Part shown: positions 27,501-36,536 of the stretch, one piece after another
Layout of the letters: each line of letters starts with the position of its first letter
How positions within the stretch are numbered: position 1 is the stretch's first letter
NCBI RefSeq assembly: GCF_032118995.1
Contig: NC_092651.1
Span: 22,676,349-22,740,348 of the forward strand
Origin: Asterias amurensis
Taxonomy: Eukaryota > Echinodermata > Asteroidea > Forcipulatida > Asteriidae
Direction of reading: 5' to 3'
Length of the DNA: 64,000 bases
The notes under the pieces: model-generated
The model's input: only the letters and a program-made list of their open reading frames with translations
The model's database searches: none
Told to the model about the DNA's origin: nothing
Made by a program: the position numbers and the translations under genes

Positions 27501-28164
27501 TTTTGTGTGTACACTTGGAGAAAAATGTTCATGCATTTTAACTGCATGGAATAAATTCTTTGAATGTCAATTTTGCTTATTTGACTTCGAGACAATTAAG
27601 TCTTGTAATGAATTAATCTTCACCAGAAAATGTCTCAAAGGAAAGGTTTATATTAGGAGACATTCGTATAAGTGAAACTTTATTCCGTAGGAAACAGTCG
27701 AAAGGCACAGGGAAACATTTCCTATAGGAAATAATCATTAAAACAGTATTTAATCTTGTTTTGCCTCAAGTATGAATTAAATTTAAGCAATTTAGTAGTT
27801 AATTCTGGACATATACATGAGTATTATTTAGACTTCTAGCTAGAAACTTGTTTATTACAACTCCATTTTGTTTTGTTTGTTTGCTTGGGTTTTGTCTTTT
27901 TAGATATAAAGATTATTATTATGTGTAAACTTTCAAGGAGACTGTTTTTGTATTGAACTAAACAATGTGTCTAAGTTTGTTTTCATGATATGATTTGTAT
28001 TAGTTGTTAACAATTTACATTATTTTTTCTCACAGGCAATTGAATACCCATCAGCAGAATTCACACTAAACCAAATTCGTCAAGCGAGGGCGTGGTCATC
28101 ATATAAAGACTCCCTCGTTAAAGACGTCTATAGAAAGAAAGCCAAGGCTGAGCTATGTAGGTGA
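7831..28164 (+). CDS. CNBD2-like cyclic nucleotide-binding domain protein (second tandem copy)
   Basis: Eighteen exons join in phase to 1140 codons: 7831-9537, 10408-10431, 15921-15991, 16798-16915, 17745-17819, 18833-18921, 19815-19977, 20642-20725, 22175-22320, 22543-22603, 22844-22967, 23483-23592, 24208-24315, 24920-25028, 25298-25371, 26101-26190, 26670-26810, 28036-28164. Residues 1-577 are a low-complexity proline-rich, basic region. A helical segment (578-665) precedes the first CNB fold (about 690-790), with YEPRRIILKEG, FYIILSG and a cassette GDSFG at 745-749. The invariant Glu of the cassette is Ser750, while Arg759 is kept. A second, degenerate CNB fold starts near 815, is split by a linker of about 170 residues, and ends with GDVFG (1048-1052). 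The order matches vertebrate CNBD2. The start has an in-frame TAA at 7813. An AATAAA at 28281 lies 117 nt past the stop. Core exons from 15921 on are firm; the joining of the first two exons to them is less sure. Confidence 0.8.
10601..10992 (-). mobile_element. TTAA MITE family 1, diverged
   Basis: TTAAAGGGAAGACACACGTT to CCGTGCCTTTC; the right TTAA is mutated. Confidence 0.65.
12570..13076 (+). repeat. Divergent tandem array, four units
   Basis: GGACTTCTTACA, CTGCTTGC, GATTCTGTCTTCGTGCTG and ATGGATGAGTTTTA recur with spacing of 90 to 150 bp, just before the possible first exon at 13202. Confidence 0.7.
13202..13345 (+). CDS. Possible alternative first coding exon of the second CNBD2-like gene
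   Basis: Forty-eight codons start at ATG and end at GAAAAG before a GTAAAAG donor in phase 0, the phase needed by the exon at 15921. An in-frame TAG sits just upstream (13168-13170), which favours a 5' UTR. The peptide is basic and helical (SRRAARLSMLQKEYLLWKKS) and would give a 611-residue protein, near the size of vertebrate CNBD2. Both this exon and the one at 7831 begin MSK and are Arg/Ser rich, so two promoters may serve one gene. An in-phase acceptor (CTAG before TGT) also exists, so it could be internal, but its pyrimidine tract is poor. Confidence 0.5.
13568..13961 (-). mobile_element. TTAA MITE family 1
   Basis: TTAAGGGCACTGGACACTAT at the left; right end CCAGTGTCTATAAAG. Body matches the family in reverse orientation. 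Confidence 0.75.
14020..15200 (+). repeat. Divergent tandem array, about five units, split by a MITE
   Basis: GGACTAATTCTCAAGATT, GGACACTTTAC and AATGAAATGTTAAC recur about every 155-175 bp. The MITE at 14779-15119 separates the last unit. Confidence 0.7.
14779..15119 (+). mobile_element. TTAA MITE family 1 inside a tandem array
   Basis: TTAAAGACACTGGACACTAT to CCCACTGCCTTTAA. It interrupts the array at 14020-15200, whose motifs resume after it. Confidence 0.8.
16297..16687. mobile_element. Family 4 palindromic TTAA element
   Basis: The 390-bp element is an almost complete inverted repeat centred on GAGTCAAAATTTTGACTC. Ends TTAAAGGAACACGTTGCC and its reverse complement with TTAA on both sides. 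Confidence 0.85.
16955..17060 (-). mobile_element. tRNA-derived SINE fragment
   Basis: Reverse complement of the 45984 family: ACACCGATGTGTGTTAGCGC, then ACTCGGGTGGGATACGAACC containing the B box. The 5' part is degraded. Confidence 0.65.
17842..18152 (-). mobile_element. TTAA MITE family 1, first of an adjacent pair
   Basis: TTAAAGGCAGTGGAAACTAT to CCAGTGTCTTTAA, 22 nt after the exon ending at 17819. Confidence 0.75.
18149..18503 (+). mobile_element. TTAA MITE family 1, second of an adjacent pair
   Basis: It begins at the same TTAA that closes the previous copy and runs in the other orientation; the right end is decayed. Confidence 0.65.
19167..19576 (+). repeat. Minisatellite, unit about 34 bp
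   Basis: GGGTCATCTCGACATTGTCC and ACTCAAGGTATT alternate about a dozen times with variants. It lies in the intron just before the exon coding the cyclic nucleotide fold (19815). Confidence 0.9.
20447..20515 (+). mobile_element. Second SINE family, fragment
   Basis: GTGTGGGTTCGATTCCCAGT contains a B box and is followed by CGTGCCACTGGTGTCC. It lies in an intron of the CNBD2-like gene. Confidence 0.4.
21774..22143 (+). mobile_element. TTAA MITE family 1
   Basis: TTAAAGACACTGGATACTAA to GTGTCCACTGCCTTTAA. It ends 32 nt before the exon at 22175. Confidence 0.8.
25160..25283 (+). mobile_element. TTAA MITE family 1, truncated 5' part
   Basis: TTAAATACACTGGACACC, TGCATAACATAACAAACC and GGCTCAATTAGTCATCGAAG match the family. 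It stops just before the exon at 25298. Confidence 0.65.
25751..25860 (-). repeat. Dispersed repeat with histone-like stem-loop, copy 2
   Basis: The minus-strand stem-loop at 25809-25794 reads GGTTCTTTTCAGAACC: a perfect 6-bp stem and 4-nt loop that fits the histone mRNA consensus GGYYCUUYUNAGRRCC, followed by ACCCC. The GAAGA-hairpin-CGAAACGTC motif lies before it. It sits in an intron of the CNBD2-like gene, on the opposite strand. Confidence 0.85.
26241..26510 (-). mobile_element. TTAA MITE family 1
   Basis: TTAAAGGCACTGGACACTTT to GGTGTCTAGTGCCTTC; internal deletion compared with other copies. Confidence 0.7.
26893..27010. repeat. Diverged stem-loop repeat, copy 3, inverted pair
   Basis: A minus-strand stem-loop (26921-26906) and a weaker plus-strand one (26980-26995) flank a core that reads, on the minus strand, GTGAAGACTAGCAG-loop-CTGTTCGAAACGTCC. 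Confidence 0.65.
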
Positions 28165-28280
28165 TGACGTCATAAAGATACCAAAGCAAGAAAGTGGACA
28201 TATTTGGTTATTTAGGATTGTCCAGAGAGGTTTCAGTTAACCATTATTTATACGTATATGTCGCAGTGCAATGCTCCAAA

Positions 28281-28286
28281 AATAAA
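28281..28286 (+). promoter_or_regulatory. Polyadenylation signal of the second CNBD2-like gene
   Basis: A canonical AATAAA lies 117 nt after the TGA stop at 28162-28164. It is the first such hexamer downstream, so a short 3' UTR is likely. Confidence 0.5.
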
Positions 28287-29758
28287 AGAATAATCAAGAC
28301 CAAACGTGAACATTATGTTAAGAAATAATAATGTTAACAACAAAAAATGGTGTTGTCTATATAGGGGAAGCCAGTTTTTCTTCTTCTTGACGTTTCGACT
28401 TGTGGTTTCTTAGTGATATATAATTAAGTTGCAAAGGACATAATTAAGAATACTCAGGAATAAATTTGTCGTTTGTCGTGTATAAAATTGAATAATTTCG
28501 ACACGAGCATACACCAAACACTTCTGATAGCAACATTGTTTTACTAAAAATTTATTAATCAAAATATATACATACATTTTTCATTTTGTAAAATTACCGT
28601 TCTTTGGTATAGCATTATACAAACATTAAACTGATTAGAAATAAAACAAATACCTTATTAATGTTAGCACAAAATGGGCACATTTTCAACGCCCAGAACT
28701 GTTTGTACATAATATTTCAATTCTTGAATTTGCCAAATTATAATTTTTACAAATCTTATAATTGTATAATTGATCCCAATAAAAAGACAACACTAAAGTT
28801 AAAATAATATGGTTGCAATTCAGTGAGTTTAATTGAAGTAACACTATGGTTTTTGCTGACATAAACAAAATAATCAGAAGCTAACGTCAACTCTAAACTC
28901 TAAAACATCTGGCAAGCGTTTTTGTACCTAAAAATGATGCTTAAAAGAGAAAATGTCTAGAGAAAATGTAAAAGGTCTTTGGTAAAAGTGCACACATGGC
29001 TAATAAGCTGGAAAGCTAAAAGATAATTACACGTAACAATGCCTGTGAACAACAAAATGCATGGAGGTTGAACTAAATTGGTGCATGTTTTAAATGCAAA
29101 AGTATATATAATTCTGTTTATTGTAAAGCTACTATACAAAGCAGTGGGTAAATTTTGTAATTTTAAATATCATGATACTTTACGAAATGCAGATAAACGA
29201 TGGCTGGTAATAGGTCTACATGTAAACTTGACTGGTCCGATTTTCGCCGACGGAACGATTTGGTACTTGTTCCACTGAATGGATTTTTACAGAATAAACG
29301 AACGAACTTTCGCATTCGTTGCGGCATACACTAACGTGAAACATGCACACAATTTTGTATAGACCCTTCTATCGCAACGTCACAGCCCGAGTTTTTGACA
29401 ACCGAGGTTGGAAAACTATGGAAAGCCATAAATGCAAATCAAAAACAGATAGCCATAGCTTGTAGAAATGTTACACAAAAAATATTCAAATTATTTTGAA
29501 CTTATTGGAAACAAAATCAACACATCATAAGACATATTTCAGCCTATGAACTGCTACAGAAAAATTAATGTTGAATTTGGTCACACTTTTTTTTAACACG
29601 ATTGATTGTTTTGCTATCATTCGGCTTGGCTGATGGTTGAAAAGTTAACAATAGTGTCTTGTGCCTTTAAATCTAAATTTGTGGTAAAAGCGGCTTAAAA
29701 AAATCAGACCTGGCACTTTGAATTGAAGGAAAACAAACATAAAATCAGTACACGGGGT
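28287..29758. other. Convergent intergenic region, mostly 3' UTR of the proximal M6-like gene
   Basis: The region is AT-rich without coding signal. A GACGTTTCGA motif related to the stem-loop repeat occurs at 28390. On the minus strand an AATAAA (plus-strand TTTATT at 29116) lies about 640 nt past the M6 stop and could end its mRNA. Confidence 0.4.
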
Positions 29759-32700
29759 TTAGATATCATACTCGTCATATCTATCATAACGATGACTAAA
29801 ATCAATCGGCTCAGCAGAGCGACTGAAACCCTTGCCCCTCTGAAGTTGCAGTCTGTTTGAGTATTCATCATAATTCAGCGGGTCATACGACCTAGCACGG
29901 TGCTGGAGATTACTGAGGGGCTCCCTGGTTGACGGCACATAAGGAGGAGGCAATGGGGGCGGAACCTCCTGCCTAGACATCGAGGCCATCTCGACCGCCG
30001 AACCATAGGGTTCTGGTTCCACGTCCGCGTATTTGTCCGCACCGTCGTAGAGGCCGTTGCCCGCGGTGCGAACCAGTGCGGCGTTGCTGGCACCGCCCGC
30101 GTAGGGACGGCGGCTGTTGCCCGTACCTCGTTTACTGCCGCGCATGAATTCTTGGACGCCGGTCCGCATGTTGTAGGAACCGGCGTTGTCTGTCATGTAG
30201 GCTCGTTTGTAGCGGTCCAGGAGTTGGGCGAAGTTGGCGGACATGTTGATTGTGAATTGCACCTGGAGAGGCGAAGTTATGTGATGAGGTTTAAAGCCAT
30301 TATACACTTTCAGTAAACAGTATTGTCCAAGTCCCACACTTCGTGTATCACAACTTATATATAAAACAACAAACCTGTGAACATTTAGGCTCAATCGGTC
30401 ATCGGAGTCGGGAGAAAATAATGGGAAAACCCACCCTTGTTTCCGCACGTTTCGCCGTGTCATGACATGTGTTTAAAATAAATCCGTAATTCTCGCTAAC
30501 GAGAATTAATATTGTTTTACTGTTTTCTCAAAAAGTAAAGCATTTCATGGACTAATATTTCAAGAGAAGTCTTTCACCATTACCTTCTGTAAACCCTGTA
30601 AATTATTTGTAAATCTGTGAACTCTTTTTTTTTCTGTACCGAAAGGGTCCAATGGCTTCAAACAAAACAAGCATTTGTGTATAGAATGGTTTACAAAACG
30701 TAAGCAGCATCGCGCTGATTTGCAAAAAGAAAAAATACATTGAAAGGGTTAACAGTACAGAAGTCAAAACTTTAGTTCAACTGGCAGTCACAATAGCATA
30801 AAGATTTTATTGTTATTTTGTTTGCAGACAAATCTATGGCAAATTTTCTGTCATGAAATTGCTAAATAGGTTCTCTATTTAGATTTATTATTTACCTTTG
30901 AAAATGCAAATTGAAATGTTCATTTATCATCATAATACTATGTGACTGTTTAACTTCCAAATGCCTTTCAATGATGCACGATATTCTAGGCTGCAATCAT
31001 CGATGTACTGTGAATGCATCCATGCCGTTCAAACTAGAAGATGATAATCACTTATTTAGCCAATGTTTCAAAACATAAAAAGTCAAAAACCAAAACAATG
31101 TTGTACAGTACTAAACATGTCTGTTCATAGTTATTCTAACTAAACGACCCACAGATGTGAATGTTTTCGAGGGGTTTAGTTAATTCACGGACCAATTACA
31201 TGTAAAGTAACAAATTTTATTTCTGATTGAGTATTAAATTGAAAGTACTTACTGAAGCAAGAACCATCAGCAGACAACCCAGAAATGCCATGCTGAAGAA
31301 AAACATGAGGTTCTGAAAAGAACAAAATAAAGGTTTGCAAATTAAACGATGTGACATCACACTTAATATTAACGACATCTCACAGGGTAAAAGGTCAAAG
31401 TGTTTATAGCACAAACAAAAATAACTTCTGTAGTTTGTGGATATGCAAAGAATAGGCTTACATATTGTATATGTATATTGAAGAAATGCAGCTTTTGATT
31501 AATGTTATTTGAACTGAGAAATCAACAAAATCATACAACAGAAGAGTTTGTTTTTTCTAGGAACTCCTTCCATCATCATGTTTGGTGTAAGTGGTGTTTT
31601 GTTGTTGTTGATTGTTGTTCCCATCACTGTTCTAAATCTCAACCGACACATTCTTCCCGCTATTATATTGAATAGATGATTGTAAGAAACAGACACGGTT
31701 TATTTCACTTACACTGTTGCAGATCTTTCTCATTTGTTCGTCACAGACGAATTCTTTATTGTTGCCAACTGAGTCTTCATTTGGTACCAACAAGCCTAAA
31801 AAAGATAAGATGACGTCATGTTAAGATATACTCATTTACAAAAACATCGTGTGCACAGAAGGGAGGGGGTCGTCACACTTCAAAGCAGAAAAACAAAAGT
31901 GGGAAGGTTACTAGTCACGAAGCAAGACAAAGTTTATTCACTATTTTGCTTAAAATGTCATTGTTTTCGAAAGTACAACTTTTGATCGAAACGAATCTAC
32001 GTGCTTAATATACCGACAACTGAAGATTCTTGAAGCGTTGACATGCCAACAGAGGGCGCTGTACACAATATAAACAAAGATATTGACAAAATAGGGAGAC
32101 CCACGGGTGTGATAGCACAGTTGATAGACTCGCATGTACGTTAATCCGGAGTTCCTTGGTTCAAATCCTGCTCTAGTCAATTTGTTTTTGATTAACCCCA
32201 TATCACAATGGACCCTTCCCATGAAACTATGCTAATTACATTCACGCATGCGTACAGACCCTGTTGGTTGGCAAACACCATAGAGTTGTGCACTAAGCAG
32301 ACGCGCATTTGCGTGTGCGTCACGCACCCATTAGCCGTGCACAAAACAGCGCGATTTTCCCTCATTTTGCCAACCAAAACTTTAGTGCGCACGCGCTATT
32401 TGCAATGTGCTTATTTCATGGGAAAAGTCTATTGCTTAACTTTATGAAAAACACTTACCCCACTGCACCAGACTCAGACAGGTTTGCTGTTCGAGATCGA
32501 CTCCCATGCATACCCCATGATTCATGACGAACATGAAGAATACAGGAACCACTGCAAAACACGTAGCAGTTAGCCAGCACAGGAACAGGAAGTAAGATGC
32601 GACCATAAACTGTAGCAAAAAAAAACCAAAAAAACATTCAAAATGATTATATAAAAAAATATGTAGGCCTCAAATATAAAAGGACTCGTACAGCTTTTGA

Positions 32701-33885
32701 AATAATTAGATGAAGGGAACATGTGCATTCAAACTTGGTGACGTGGCCGAACGGTCTCGCGGTTGACAATGTCAGTTGCAGTCTTGGCCTTGGTCGATTT
32801 CCACTTCGGACTAGTCCTAGGAGATACTAACAACTTTAGGCTGGCCCTAAGTTAGAACAGGTAACTCGTCCTAACTCGAGATAACACTAGCCTTAACTCT
32901 TTTTTAAATCCAACCCTGGTCAGTTGCGACACTTGTGTCATTGAGCAAGGCACTTTACCATAATTGTTTCTCTCCTGTAGGAGTGGAAATGGTGGGCGCT
33001 GCGTTGGACTGGCAACATGTTAGGGGAAATATAACCATTCTTAGTTGTCTTGTGGGGCATATGGCCAGTTAATATTGGCACATTTTTATATTTCCAAAGT
33101 ACATTGTCATGAGGGAGGGGGGCTCAAATTCCTTGATATCCTAGAATGAACCGATCCATAAGAGGGGGTCGGTTCCCTGCATTTAATAATACACACTATG
33201 AGAGTTGGTCTTACCAGTCCTGTTTGCCATCTGCCGCTACTTCTAGTCTTGAATCTGCAGATATACACAGAGCGAGTTGCACCGGTGCCCAAACAGCTGA
33301 TGGCCAGTAGAAGGATTGCAAGGAATGCCATTAACACAGACAGGCAGTAAATGACGACCTGTACGTTGGTGAACCTGAGCAGTCGGAAAAGATGTGGAAA
33401 ACAATTTGTAACAAAAACTCATAAACTTTTACATTTTACCAATAGTAGCACGTGCTTTAAAAACAGCTTTGAAGTATTATATTTGAGTTGTCTGGTACAT
33501 TGACGTTCTTGATCACAATCTTACCACTTGGATATGAATTCATCCGAGTAAATCAAGTCACATGATTCAGGGCAAGCTTTTGCATATTAAGAGGAGTCAG
33601 TTGCATTATTGTGGTAGAGTTGAAGCAAAATGGAAACGCAAGGATCTCCTTGATAATATTTAATATAATTCTCTGACAAATTAAAATCAATGGAAGAGAC
33701 AGGAGCAAAGTCTTACCAGATATTGAAATCTTTCGAGACTGGAGTCCCTGTGAAAAGGACTTGTGTTTCTTCCGCTCCAAGATGGAAGCCTGCAAGGAGG
33801 AGAGCGTCTCCGAATAGCATCGCCAAGCACGCCAAGATGGACGGACATGGGAACTTCAGACAACACTCACCGCATGGTCCCGGTA
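29759..33885 (-). CDS. Neuronal membrane glycoprotein M6-like (PLP/DM20 family), proximal copy
   Basis: Six exons on the minus strand join in phase: 33885-33717, 33374-33215, 32609-32459, 31795-31713, 31312-31253 and 30262-29759. A short first exon lies upstream. The product is a tetraspan membrane protein. A Cys cluster VPGPCGECCLKFPCPS before the first span resembles the palmitoylated N-terminus of PLP/M6. Span 2 is followed by a basic loop ending GRWQTG (GRC in vertebrates). Span 3 leads to an extracellular loop with four Cys (C150, C160, C184, C192 if six residues come from exon 1), as in PLP/M6 where they form two disulphides. Span 4 is followed by MSANFAQLLDRYKR, close to the M6 motif after its last span. 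The tail of about 160 residues is Tyr, Arg and Pro rich and ends EYDI, a possible class II PDZ ligand. M6 proteins act in filopodium formation, neurite growth and epithelial junctions; the role here is inferred. Confidence 0.85.
30291..30661 (+). mobile_element. TTAA MITE family 2
   Basis: TTAAAGCCATTATACACTTT to GGTCCAATGGCTTCAAA. Matches 63007-63366 and, in reverse, 60652-61295. It ends 27 nt from the splice acceptor of the last exon of the proximal M6-like gene. Confidence 0.8.
32098..32190 (+). mobile_element. tRNA-like SINE fragment
   Basis: TAGCACAGTTGATAG resembles an A box and GGTTCAAATCC is a perfect B box 40 nt later. It lies in intron 4 of the proximal M6-like gene. Confidence 0.4.
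32735..33030 (+). mobile_element. SINE-like element with tRNA(Leu/Ser)-like head
   Basis: It starts GACGTGGCCGAACGGTCTCG, like the 5' half of a class II tRNA, has GGTCGATTTCC in B-box position, and contains TGTGTCATTGAGCAAGGCAC, a conserved SINE body motif. A stretch like that at 59040-59176 (TTAGGACGAGT type) lies inside. Confidence 0.5.
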
Positions 33886-34014
33886 CTGGAATTAATAGTC
33901 AAGAAACAGAACGTTGATTCAGGATAAATTGGGTGTTTATGGGTTGTTGTGCCAGCATAATATGAAGTCAAATGAGGATCAATTGGGTGTTTGTGGGTTG
34001 AGTTGGTCCAGCTT

Positions 34015-34215
34015 GGAGGGCTTCTCTCACTATATACGCATCGTCAAGCAGGCTAAGACGGAGGACATGGGAACTTCAGATAATACTCACTACATGGGCC
34101 CGGTACAATTAACAGTCAAGAAATTGACATTGATTCAGGATCCTTTCGGTGTTTTGGGGTTGATGTGCCAACGGAGGAACGATTTGGTGTTTAGGGGTTT
34201 AGTTGGGTCAGCAAG
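34015..34215 (-). pseudogene. Decayed partial duplicate of the M6-like TM1 exon
   Basis: The plus-strand text at 34036-34140 repeats that at 33815-33925 (GGACATGGGAACTTCAGA is identical). On the minus strand it encodes a relic of VPGPCxECCLKFPCPS with Cys to Tyr changes. An indel brings a TAG right after the Cys-Pro block, and the acceptor AG is lost. The downstream part of the exon is absent. It lies about 220 bp upstream of the functional exon, a local tandem duplication. Confidence 0.7.
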
Positions 34216-36517
34216 ATGAGGTCAATGGGTGAGGTCAAGGTTGCATTCTGACTCGGCAGGAGTCAGAGTGATTCATTAATGACTATATTCGGGCTGGCCA
34301 CGGACAGCATCACATCAGCGAACATGCCATTAGGCTACCGTGTGATTCAACCTTCGCAAGCAAAATCTAACACAATTTCTGTAATAATAATAATGATATT
34401 GTACATGAACATTCCGGGTTCTTGTTGGTAGGCGAGTCTGGTCATATGCCTATGTATGCGATATTTCACACTTCATAATTTCCTCATAAATGCACGTGTT
34501 AAAAAAGTGACAGTTACTATTGAACAAATGTTGAGATATGTCCCTTTTCCCCATAATTAAAAGTTCATAGAAATCAGACGATGGAATACCCGTAAAATAT
34601 CAGATTTAATGTTTTCTTTGATTGAGCTGTGTGCTGGTGAGTTAATCATAGCTGCAGGGAGTCCGTGTTTCTGGTCTCTTTTGTAAACATGTGATGTCAC
34701 GGGTCACAGGGTCCATAAATTGAAACAAACATTCAACATTTTCTCTGACCTTTTGTTATATACAGCGAAGGAACACATTAGAAACGAAACACAGTTTGTT
34801 CTGTTTTTAAGCAATAAATCTGTCTAAATGTTATTTGGAATTCTCCCATGGGTGACTGATGGTGGATTTATTACGTGCGGTGTGTAGCAGTCGTTGGGAG
34901 GTACCACAAAATAGTTTAGGAAAGTCTCGATGAATTATTACAACTTTCAACTTTGACTTTCTGTCTTTAGGTTTTTGGACGATTTGACCTTAAGAATAAT
35001 TGGAGTCTTGCCCACCCATAAGTCATTGAAAAACATTGTATTTGCTGTTAAGTCATGGACAGGTGTAAGTGTACATTTAACTTTATTCCTAAACAATAAC
35101 TCTTCTGACATACATCAGTCAGATTATGTCATAACATAACATGACAAACAATAATTTAAGCTTCTTGGTTAAAAAAAATTTGAACTGACGTATTCACTTC
35201 ACTATAATATATTTAAGTTTTTTTGTTTTATTACAATATAGATTCCCCACTAAAAGTCTCCGAAAGAGAATAGGCCAATTTTGATATTACATTCGTCTAA
35301 TGAAACAAGCACATTAATACTATTTCTTGTCGCACTACAGGAACTTATTTTCTATCTTCTCAACTATTTGGATACCAACCGTTTCCCTTCTTAGTTTTTT
35401 CCTCATGCAAAGTTTCAGATTCTTTTTATCTGAAGTGGTGAATGTTCATCGATGTTTTTATGTTGTTTCTATAACTGGAATGTAGTAAGCAATCACTATT
35501 GCCTTGAGCATTCGGTCTATATTATTTCCTGGAGTTTGATTTACAGTAATTTTGTACGTCAGAGTAACACAAACCCGTACATTGACCTACACACAACGTC
35601 AATTACAATCACAGTGTGGGGTATGATTCTTTATGCTGACTATCATGAAACGGATATAGGCGAGGTGTAAAGTAAGCCGGCCTCACCAATTTAGGTTTAC
35701 TTGCGGGGTCAGCAAATCTGAAATCAGGTTGACTTTATTATCAAGCTCACTATATTCAGTACAAAATTTCGCAAAGCCTAAAATTTCACTACCATTTTGG
35801 ATTTCGGTGAAGGCTCTATACAACTTATTTTATTTAAAATGAGCAGGGCATATCTTTTTGATGAACGTTATTTGACATTTGCCTTTCCCTTAACGGCCTC
35901 TGCTCGAAAAATGAACAAGTGAAAAAACCTGTGGGCACAGAAAAACCTCGCTAAGCAGAAACGGGTTACCAGACAACATACACATACATTTTGCGACTGG
36001 TGCCCGTACTCTTTTTTGTCAAGCATAACGTGTTAAAGAAAAAAGGCCTCCTCGCAGAAAATTACACCTACAATTATTTACCGAGTATGGAAGATTGATT
36101 GAGTCACTTAGTGAGGTGTTAAAATTATTGCAAGTTGTACATCGCCTAACACCTCATGTTAAGCACTTTTTGGTCTGACATGTTTGCAATTAAGTTCATG
36201 GTTTGACAAGTACCTGTTTGATTTGTTTGTCATCTTGCAACTGAGGTCGACATCAATGTGTTGACAGGTGCATTGAGGTGCCAATATCGCATATCGTGGA
36301 GGGAGCTTGTCTACCTCAATGCAACAGTAATTCATCAACATACATGTTTAAGAACTCACTTTACAACTTTACGTTCAAACAAGCAAATTTATTCTCCGAA
36401 AAGGGATATCACTACGATAAATAGGATTACAATTGCGAGGTGATGACGGACGACTTCTTACCAAAACAGCCTTTTACTTACATCTATTGTAATAATCCTT
36501 TATTACATCCTGTTTAC

Positions 36518-36536
36518 CCTCGTTTGATGACTGCAT
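36518..36536 (-). CDS. Candidate first coding exon of the proximal M6-like gene
   Basis: ATG starts at 36536 and six codons (MQSSNE) plus one G precede a GTAAAC donor. The leftover single base matches the phase of the next exon and restores Val, the same residue as in the distal copy (VPGPC). The donor has A at +5 and the intron would be 2.6 kb, so this is a guess based on phase and on the short first exons of the family. Confidence 0.25.

Noticed and set aside
29759..30463. A 234-codon minus-strand ORF starting at 30463
   Set aside because: Its first 67 codons run through a MITE and intron; the true exon starts at 30262 after a CAG acceptor in phase with the upstream exon.
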